From Metallyticus violacea (Eukaryota > Arthropoda > Insecta > Mantodea > Metallyticidae), in contig CM060831.1 in the NCBI GenBank assembly GCA_030762175.1, forward strand, positions 144,289,501 to 144,353,500: a DNA stretch of 64,000 nt. Direction: 5' to 3'. The notes beneath the pieces were generated by a model, which saw only the letters and a program-made list of their open reading frames with translations, did not search any database and was not told the DNA's origin. Both the position numbers and the translations under genes were made by a program. Shown one piece after another: positions 56,127 through 64,000 of the stretch (its first letter is position 1; every line of letters begins with the position of its first letter).

Positions 56127-57257
56127 TGTGTCCACTGAGGCTGAGAGAACAGCGCGTGTCTAGTAATAAGAACTACATAGGTTCGAAACCGAATTATGCT
56201 TGACTATTTTATTTGTTAGCTTTGTAACAAAATTAAGGTTTAGTATACAGCAATCACTTTAATGGACAATATATATTTGAATTTGAAGGTATTTATGCTC
56301 AACACACAGGCGAAAAACTAAATAGAAAATACACGTTGCTTTTATTTAATTTAAAAATAATTATTTCATATTTAGTTTGAAAACAAAGATTACTTCATTT
56401 TTATATGAGCATAAATGCCTTAAAATCCAAACAGGCCTTTGCAATGGAAAGCTATATTATCATATGTAAACTTTTTTACTTCAAAAATAACATAAAGCAA
56501 TTCAAGCAGGGATAGGGTTCGAATTTGGTATTCTGATTACTACACCCCCTGCTTTTAACCGCAATATGACTGGTGCTGACAGAGTGAAGCTAAATGCTGT
56601 AAGATCCGCGTGAAAAGAAATATCTTGAATCGGGCGCTGAGCCAAACAGAGTTTAGACAATTTAACGCTTCGAGAGACTGCACATTTTTTTTTTTTTTTT
56701 TTTTGTCCTACGACAAATGTATAGTGACTGACTTTTTCCCTAGATTTTTGTTGACAGATTTTAGTACGTTTAAAATTATTACATCCCAGATTTACGGATA
56801 TTTTATGTGAAAAGAAACTTATACATTTTACTGGCATATATATGACAGTATTTTGTAAGTCCTCAGGCTAGGGACGTTCCCATAAACAGAGCCGAAAGCG
56901 ATTACCATGATAATAAGCATGTTATTTTGTAAATAGTTCTCCAATTTTAATAGTCGTAAGTGTAACTTATCTTACATTGTGAAAATTTAAAGTAAATATG
57001 GTAGAGAAAAGTATGAATTTGGAGAAAATAGTTCAGTATAGTTCGATTATATAATATTTATTTGTGAAAGTCTTGTCAGGCAAAGAAATTTATGCGGATA
57101 TGGTGGATACATTTGAAGGATAGTCTTTCGTATGCCATTATAAAAACATTTGATTTGGAGTCTAAGAGATCAAAAACAGATGTCAAAGTTATCATCATTC
57201 TGGAAGACCCGTTGTTATTCCATAAAATGTTAATGATATTCATAATGTATTGTTGAA
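56127..57257. other. No gene recognised
   Basis: AT-rich with a T-run (about 56687-56704). The 111-aa minus frame at 56502-56837 includes the lysine run from that tract. Confidence 0.5.
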
Positions 57258-57465
57258 GGATTGACAAACTGGGCTGAAACGTAATCGGAAACTTTGAATG
57301 AATTGGGAGGATTGACAAATTGGTTTGAGACGGCACTGCAGAAACTTTGAATTATTTTTGAGGATTGACAAACTGGTCTGAAACGAGATAGCGGAAACTT
57401 TGAATGATTTTGGAGGATTGACAAAATGAACTGAAACGCACAGCAGAAACGTTGAAACACTCTCA
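57258..57465 (+). repeat. Minisatellite, four ~52-bp units
   Basis: Units begin GGATTGACAAAC at 57258, 57309, 57362 and 57415, spacing 51, 53 and 53 bp. Each contains TGAAACG and GAAACTTTGAAT. Two overlapping minus-strand frames (57230-57577 and 57240-57512) run through all units, giving repeats such as PVCQSSKIIQSF. Unit lengths are not all multiples of three, so constant coding is unlikely. Confidence 0.8.
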
Positions 57466-58158
57466 AAATGCCTGAATGCTGATAAAAAACGACTGGCAAT
57501 GACAAATTCCAAGTTAATTTGTCGTTATTTTGAAGACGATTCTGCCAATTTCTGGATAATGTTGTAACTATGGACAATTACGACAATTCAGAAACAAAGG
57601 AACAAAGGAATATTCTCCCCGCCCAAGAAATTTCGCTTAAAAATAGTCAGGGAAAGCTCTCGCATCTGTTTTTCGGGACAAAGAAGGAATTATAATGACA
57701 GATTATTTAGAACAGGGTAAAATGGTGACCGGACGTGTTATTCTTCATTACTGACCAAGTTTCGAGATTTTTTTTTTAAAAAAGCACGGAGAGAAATTTC
57801 CAAAGCTGTAATTTTTTGCAAGATAATTCAAACAAGTCCCTGATTGCAATGTAAAAAATAAACGAACTTTCCTTGTAATTGACTCACCATCTTTCCTATT
57901 CGTGCATCAGACTATTAACCATTTCCAAACTAAAAAGATGTTAAAAGGGAAGAATATTTAATCCAATGACCAGTGATAAGTACTGTGATTTGTGTGGAGA
58001 AGTGTTTTGCATGACTAGAAAATCACTTTTTTTTAAAAACTTACAAATACTTTATAAATGTTTTGCTAAGTGTATAGAGTTAAAAGATGATTGTGGTAAA
58101 CAAATAAAAGTTTTTGAAGTGCAATTTATTTTATATGTTAGGGCAAGAGCACGCCAAC
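57466..58158. other. No gene recognised
   Basis: AT-rich. 57960-58140 is open in the plus frame (CDLCGEVFCMTRKS) before entering SINE-B; too short to assign. Confidence 0.45.
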
Positions 58159-58165
58159 ATCCTCT

Positions 58166-58463
58166 CGTCGGTCCTGATGGTGTAGTGGTTACCATACTTG
58201 CCTCCTAAACCCAAGATCGCGGGTTCGAACCCGGCCAGGACCGATGGATATTTTCGGGCGTAAAAATTGTAAGTATGGCTTCCTTCGGAAGGGAAGTAAA
58301 GCCGTGGGTCCCGTGTCGTACATTTACGGCACGAAAAATAACCTCAAGCCTGAAAGAAGAAGCCTCTGAGCAAAATTAGTCGGCTGTTTCACGCCCTGAG
58401 TTGAATGGGATGCTGATGACCTGAGATGTTAAAGAGCGTCCATAAATAAATCAATAAAAAAAA
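58166..58463 (+). mobile_element. SINE-B copy 7, best-preserved tRNA-like head
   Basis: The 5' GGTCCTG pairs with CAGGACC at the end of the head, so the acceptor stem is intact. The A box TGGTGTAGTGG and B box GGTTCGAACCC are near consensus. The anticodon stem does not fold cleanly, so this is a SINE and not a tRNA gene. The tail ends in an A-run. Flanks: ATCCTCTCGT (58159-58168) and ATCCTCTTGT (58464-58473). Confidence 0.93.
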
Positions 58464-58473
58464 ATCCTCTTGT

Positions 58474-59568
58474 ACATTAGAATCCAGGAAGATTGAACAA
58501 ATTAATTTTGACAAAATATAAGATAAAAAGTTGAGTCTCAACACCATAAACCGCTGGTATAAATTGCAAAAGGCAGCATTTTTAGTTTCAATTTTCGAAA
58601 ACTTATTCATGAGTGTCCATAGACGGAAAAAAAATCATTTAAACCTACTGCTTAATAGCCCATAACATCAGCTGATGAGGTGTATCCGCTTTGACATATG
58701 TACTATATGCTATATCATTTTTATAGCTTTTAAATAACTTGATAAAGAAGAGTTATCATTTAGAAGAATTCACTGGCTGAAACCCCCTATAGTTCAAAGT
58801 GGGTGCTGGTTCGGATGAGTGGATTAAGATATGACCAGTTCTTTACCAACACCCCTACAATATCAAAGTCTTTCTTTAAGAGAGGCTTGGCGGTGTAAAA
58901 AAATGATTCCCCGCTAAAGGTGTCAGAAAGGGCGGGAGAAGGGAGGTACCTTTCAAGCGCCAAGCTAGTGATTTATATCCCAGCCCTGTGTAACTTCGCC
59001 AAACTTTCTCTCCTACCCTCTTTCTTTCGTTTCTTCGGTATCTTAAGAGTGGATTTTAATCACTGAGGTGAAAATTCGTCTAAGTTACTTTGTATTACAA
59101 CGCATATAGCAGCAAATCCACTTGTGGAAACCTACCATACTACAGTACTCAATTTCAATATTTTAATTTTCACAATCGGTTATAATTAATCGTCAAACTT
59201 CTAGATAATATTTCATTAAGGAAAGTATATACCATCATATTAATACCATTGTTGGTTATATATATTTTTCTCAGTAGATTCCGCATTTTCAGTCACTTTA
59301 TTTCAGATTACACTGGTCTACAAAATATTTTCTCCAGCTTTTTTATTTTTCCACCTGGATATATGTAGTATGAATGCCCTGAAATTCAAATGTGTTTTAG
59401 TTTACTTTATCGGGTTAGGTTGAGATATCTCACGACCTCTATCCCACAAGGAAACAAAACTTGCGTATCGATAAATTATACCTAATTAATATTACCTAAT
59501 GCCTCATATATTGTAAATAATATGAAGCATATTGTATTATTAATATCTAGTAGACAAGATATATGCAT
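58474..59568. other. No gene recognised
   Basis: A GC-richer patch at 58770-59030 and AT-rich elsewhere; nothing assignable. Confidence 0.5.
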
Positions 59569-59579
59569 TCAGAACGGAG

Positions 59580-59647
59580 AATGAATGAATGAATGAATGA
59601 ATGAATGAATGAATGAATGAATGAATGAATGAATGAATGAATGAATG
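59580..59647. repeat. (AATG)n tetranucleotide tract
   Basis: About 17 near-perfect units directly at the 3' end of SINE-A copy 13. It appears to have grown from the SINE tail or the duplicated target, which itself contains AATGAATGA. Confidence 0.95.
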
Positions 59648-59898
59648 GTGTTTAACGCCCGTTTTTGCTACAGAGGCACCAAAGGCGATGGACACTGATG
59701 ATACATGAGATGAAATGATATTTTGGGAAGGAATCGTGCCAGGCCTAAGTTTAGGGTACCTCCTTGTCATTTGCCATTTATGAGGACTGAGGAAAACCTG
59801 GAAAAAACCTCAGTCAGGGAGGACGGTCCTGGTGGGATTCGAACCCAGACCTCCCGCTCACGAGTCCGTACCTTAACGACTTCAGTCACCCGTGGCGG
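59648..59898 (-). mobile_element. SINE-A copy 13, variant, with long duplication and tetranucleotide tail
   Basis: A complete minus-strand element of the same variant as copy 12. The 3' side is a long (AATG)n run (about 59580-59647). The outer flanks are TCAGAACGGAGAATGAATGA (59569-59588) and TCAGAAGGGAGAGTGAATGA (59899-59918), about 20 bp with two mismatches. Part of the match may be the tail itself. Confidence 0.9.
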
Positions 59899-60234
59899 TC
59901 AGAAGGGAGAGTGAATGACTAGAGATATTATATTAATTGTATAATTATTTTCTATAATTTAAATCATGAATATGTAAGAGCAAGTGTTTGCGGAATATTA
60001 TGTATCATAGTGCAGTTACTATTTGACGCGAGATAACAATAGAATTGTGCTCATCAAGGACAGGTTATAACAATAACCCTTTTGTGAGGTACAGAAGCCA
60101 CTAATCTGTTAGGAACAGTGAACATTCCATAGCAGACGGTTACGCAGATGCTGACGAGAACGGACCCCTTTCACTTTCACATCGGGAGATCACGAACTCT
60201 CCAATCAGAGACCAAAGTTGAAAAGTTTAAAGTG

Positions 60235-60640
60235 AGTGCGTACGGGAGGATGAGACTTTCAGGACTTTCGTCTGTTTCATTTTCACGGTTTTTGAATATG
60301 TAGGTATTCATAAGTAAGTGTAACATTTTATACAGTTGTTAATAATCCGCGCTCGAAGTATATTATTTTTATTCTTATTGTATTCATTAAATAGTCTCAA
60401 ACCCGTATTTGGCTCTTCTCTAATTGGCACTACTGACAATCGACGTTTGTTTGTTGTAAGATAGTTTGAAAATGTTAATTATTCATAATACAAGTACACA
60501 ATTATTACAATATTGTAAAACAAGTTTACGAGAATAATATTTATATTATTTTATTCGTGAAATAGTCCTAATAAATATCACTACAACGCACTCCTGAATT
60601 TATCGGCAATCTCAGACCCTCTTGTGATAATCTATTTTCA
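60235..60640 (-). repeat. Dispersed repeat family G, copy 2
   Basis: Read on the minus strand it follows the same block order as 4870-5215: TTCTCGTAAACTTG, TACTTGTATTATGAATAATT, TTTTCAAACTATCTTACAAC, CTGTATAAAATGTTACACTT, GTGAAAATGAAACAGACGAA. Copy 2 is longer at the end matching the start of copy 1. Confidence 0.75.
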
Positions 60641-60778
60641 GTTTGGTAAAACGATGACCTGTGCTGGTGTGCTTAATGCTGTTGTAGGTGATGATGTGTA
60701 AGAAATAGAGAAGCGTTGTAAAGGTAAACCGTTAACTGTTTAATCTTCTAGATGTAAGTTTTTTTTGTTTTTTTTTTA

Positions 60779-60948
60779 TCTGGTGTTTAACAACCGCTTT
60801 TACTACCAAGGCACCACAGGCATTAGGCTCTTTAGATGAAATGATAGATTGGAAAAAATATTTTTTAAGAAAGGAAAAGTTTCAGGCCTAAGTTTTAGGA
60901 CACCTCCCGGACATTTGTCATTTATGAGGAATTAGGAAAACCTGTAAA
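60779..60948 (-). mobile_element. SINE-A copy 14, 3' part only
   Basis: The minus strand shows the SINE-A body and tail only (CCTAAACTTAGG region degraded; tail AGTAAAAGCGGTTGTTAAAC). The head is missing, and an internal deletion removes the segment around the usual CATCAGTGTCCACC. Confidence 0.75.
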
Positions 60949-61109
60949 AAAAAAATCATGCAAGACATGTATTTGGAATTTAATTGCATGTTGTAAGATT
61001 TTATTGTCTTGTTTTAATCTCAAATGCAGCAAATTATATAGAGTGTATTTTATTTCGCCTTTATTGTAGCGTGGTGTGCAGTTAAAGGCTGGTAGCTTTT
61101 TTTTTTTTA

Positions 61110-62010
61110 TCAAAGTAATTACCGTTACAATACATCTGTAACAGCGTTTCTGCCATTTTTCAAAGACATGCTAGCAATCACTTTGATAGGTTCTTAAGAA
61201 TCGCCTTCACAGACTTCACCACTGCTTCCAAGAGGAAGATGCCTCCCAAAAAGGTGTTTCATAAATCTGGGGAAAAGGAAAACGTCACACGGGGGAAAAT
61301 CTGCACTATTGGGAGGGTGAAGGACACACTTTATATTGCTTTTTGTGAAAAATTCAAATTTGCAATGTATCGTGGTGCAGCATCCAGCCGGTTGCATGGA
61401 AATGTGGCCTTTTGAAAATGTGTGACATGACCTTGCAGAGTTTCTGTAGTATTGCACAGTTGCAATTGTGTAAGACATACATAAACCATAAACCCTTCCT
61501 TGAAAATCGAAAAACGAGATGACCATAACTTTTCCAGCAGAAGCAACAAATTTCACTCTGTGTGTGTGTGTATGTTTTTCAGTCAGGTTTCATCAACTGT
61601 AATTACCTTTAAAATGGACTCCACATCTTCCAATACGCTCTTCTGTTCCGCGATTAGCATTCTTGGAACCCACCGAGCACAAACACCTCTCACGTGGAAC
61701 ATTTCAGTTACCAGTGTGGGTGACAGTGAAATTTTCATATTTCCGAAAGTGTTCTTAATGTTATCCGTTTATCCTCTGTCACAATGACAGCAGCGGCGTT
61801 AATGTCTTCTTCCGGTGTGGCATAAACTTGAGACCCGAGTGCATTTTACTTTAAAATTGATTGCCTCCAGTCTTTAAACACTTTAAAACATCTTTCTCTT
61901 GTGCTATAGTCCTCCTGTAACTAGCACAGGTCTTAGCTGAAGACCTACTGCGACGAAAGCATACTTTCAGAGCTGTATATTGTTCGTCTTCTACGTCATG
62001 CATTGGGAAG
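61110..62010 (-). pseudogene. Mariner remnant (subfamily 1, copy e)
   Basis: The minus strand shows EEDINAAAVIVTEDKRITLR (about 61740-61830) in the N-terminal half. The 120-aa frame at 61194-61556 contains MKFVASAGKVMVISFFDFQG and LHPPNSADFPPCDVFLFPRF, which keeps the third catalytic Asp within PPCD. It ends MKHLFGRHLPL. The second block around HATGWMLHHDTL is in another frame. The C-terminal FEKWQKRCYRCIVT is near 61130. Confidence 0.78.
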
Positions 62011-63356
62011 AGCGCTACACTTGTTTTGGCTTCTTATTGTTCTTTTACCACAGACATCTACTTTCTTACATTATTTCAAATCAAAGACACTACTTTGTAA
62101 CAATGCTCTTGCTCTCAACGTTTGACGACCTATCAGCATGGCTGAAGTTTATATAGGGCAAAAAACTTACAAAATATTTAACTGACTATGGTGTGAGAGA
62201 GCATAAAGACGGGAAATCTCTTCAGAATGCTTTTGCAAACTTGTAACATCACCTTAAACCATGCATTGTTTACAGTTAGAGCTCGTGTGTTTGCACAGCA
62301 AGTAACAAAGTTTGATACGGAGCTTAACTCTGATCCAAGTCTTCCAAACAGAAACCCAACAAAAGCGCTCGCCGATCATGATCCGGGGTATCATAAAACT
62401 TGTTTGGATTTTAGCAACGTACGAGCGCCCCAATGCAGAATCTCATTAAACTTTAGAGATCCCTACTTGGCAACAAACAATTACCTGAGCAAACCGTGCG
62501 TCACTGTACGGAGTGCGTGTTTGAAGTACAGGTGATGCGTGCTCCGTACTCTGCAGAGAGCCGGCTCGTATTTCCTGCGTAACGGACAGCCCGAGTACTG
62601 GTCAAGAGTGCAAAAGTGGGTGTCAGGGAGATATAAAGTAGCTAAATAAAAACAATCCCAAGATAGGAACGTTCCTCTGTTGTAATATTTGGAATAGTCC
62701 AATAGAGCGGCATTAATACTGGATAGATCAGGTTGCCTTTGACAAAATAATGAGTCATAACTCACCTTATAGTGTGCGGTTCATAAGGTAACCAGCAAAA
62801 CTGTGTAACGCTGCAGTAGTTGTGTTATATGACATACACTGAAGACGCTGTCTAGTGCGCGTTCCGTTAGCTCTGTAGCAGAGTGTGCAGTGATGTCGTG
62901 GTTAAGAACCCGCCTTTTTTACCTTTATAAATGTTATAACAAAATAATTTCTATACATAGCAAGCTTTATATATTATATTACCTTCACAGTTTGTTCTCT
63001 CTAAATACAATGTGCTGCACATATACGTTATGGGCATGGGATGTTGTAGCTTCTCGTCCGCACTACTGTAGAAATCTGACATTATCTATGCCCCGAAGAT
63101 TGAGGGCATAGGATTGTATGCTGAGGGTTCATACACCCGATATTAATTTTGTTTATTTCTATGTGTTTTCAGTTTAGAAAATAAATGTGTTTGTTCATGT
63201 ATTTATTCAGTTATTTGAAAGAAAACGTTAGTTTGTGATTACGTTTTTGTGTATGCATAGGTAACGTAAATGATACGTTAAAATATAAAATGATATTAAG
63301 ACAGAATAATGTTCTACACAAACGCTTATAAAGTCAATAATAAAAACAATAAAACA
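62011..63356. other. No gene recognised
   Basis: 62230-62640 is GC-richer with a 102-aa plus frame and a 94-aa minus frame overlapping it; neither has a recognised motif. AT-rich after 62930. Confidence 0.5.
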
Positions 63357-63425
63357 ACTGTGTAGGATTTGAACCCAGGAGCTTAGGCAGGAACAGCAAT
63401 GCTTTCTCGGCCACCGTTACTCTAC
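63357..63425 (-). mobile_element. tRNA-like sequence, probably a SINE head or tRNA pseudogene
   Basis: The minus strand reads GGTGGCCGAGAAAGC (A-box-like, class II) and GGGTTCAAATCC (B-box-like) about 30 nt apart, ending CTACACAG. No convincing acceptor stem or anticodon loop forms, so it is not called as a tRNA gene. Confidence 0.35.
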
Positions 63426-63574
63426 TATGTTCTCTTTCCAGATGCTTATGCTTGTGACCATTACGTTTACAGGCAAAGCACCCACTGCAGTGTGCAATCG
63501 CTGCAAGCCCGTTGTGAATACAGCGTTTGCGATCGGCTCCAAAGTTCTCCTAGCGACACTAGAATGTTGGAATG

Positions 63575-63740
63575 ATTCATTCCCCCCTCAAAGGATGCAC
63601 ATATCCGTAAACAGGCCTTAGGGTTCGATTTATACCAAAACCGTTCTTCCTGATTGAGGATTTTTCCAGGTTTTCTTCAATCCTAATCACTGGTAATTTC
63701 CTGGGCGCTGCCCTAAACTTAAGCATGAAAAGCTCCCCCC
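63575..63740 (+). mobile_element. SINE-A copy 15, degraded and partial
   Basis: A diverged head (GCACATATCCGT, then GGGTTCGAT) is followed by recognisable body: TGAGGATTTTTCCAGGTTTT, TCCTAATCACTGG, GCCCTAAACTTAAGC. The tail is lost in a C-run near 63735. Confidence 0.65.
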
Positions 63741-64000
63741 CCCCTCCACCCAATCTTCGCCAGGACTTTCAACTCTGAGCACTTGCCTTTTTTTTCTTCA
63801 TAAAATGTTTATAACTAACATTTTAAATAATTTCATAATAATCAAAATGTTATTCAGATATAAATACACATATATGAATCCAATTTGTCGATTACTTCTT
63901 TCAAATTACGATCAAAGGAATATATCTTATTTCTAAAACCTAGTTGTAATTTATAATTAGTTGTGAATTTAACACGTTTCATTATATAAAGCTCAGGTCA
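63741..64000. other. Window end, no feature
   Basis: AT-rich sequence after the degraded SINE-A; nothing recognised. Confidence 0.5.

Noticed and set aside
58166..58240. A true tRNA gene at the SINE-B head
   Set aside because: A and B boxes and the acceptor stem are good, but the anticodon arm does not fold and a full SINE body with target duplications follows; seven other copies exist.

Overview
This window reads as AT-rich, repeat-packed nuclear DNA of an arthropod, most likely an insect with a large genome. Evidence: no bacterial-style gene packing, many dead mariner, Tc1-like, pogo and hAT transposons, non-LTR retrotransposon remnants, two tRNA-derived SINE families with target-site duplications, satellite arrays and many (TA)n tracts. 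I cannot name the species from sequence alone.

Only one segment looks like host protein-coding sequence: a 175-bp minus-strand exon at 15437-15611 with a good acceptor (pyrimidine-rich tract ending in CAG) and a consensus donor (AAG/GTAAGT). Its peptide is basic and proline-rich; I tentatively relate it to the region just before the motor of KIF26/CG14535-type kinesins. If that exon is real, most of the window is probably the flanking introns of that gene, on the minus strand.

Layout. 1-10.9 kb: SINE-A, a pogo/Tigger remnant, repeat family G copy 1, SINE-B, a DUF4817-type transposase remnant, then two neighbouring mariner remnants and another SINE-A. 10.9-15.4 kb: sequence with little recognisable, a LINE reverse-transcriptase fragment, and a fragment of another repeat-encoded protein. 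15.4-20.2 kb: the host exon and two copies of family E in opposite orientation. 21-26 kb: a hAT-like MITE, a mariner half-copy and a mariner with recognisable ends. 27.4-29.9 kb: a SINE cluster including a nested SINE-B in SINE-A, plus a LINE fragment. 33.6-35.1 kb: a satellite of about 110-bp units interrupted by a SINE. 36-38.2 kb: an internally deleted DUF4817 transposon, a hAT C-terminus and a mariner. 39-41 kb: a mariner split by SINE-B, then two tandem SINE-A copies. 42.8-47.8 kb: a foldback palindrome, a third family E copy, a second DUF4817 transposase and a Tc1-like remnant. 48.5-63.7 kb: more SINEs, a LINE tail, two mariners, a minisatellite, family G copy 2 in inverted orientation, and a degraded SINE-A at the end.

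The elements form a layered record of insertion: SINEs cut transposons, a satellite array and each other, which gives relative ages. Every transposase frame I could read is broken, so nothing here appears able to move by itself. Protein family assignments come from reading the six frames by eye, with no database search.
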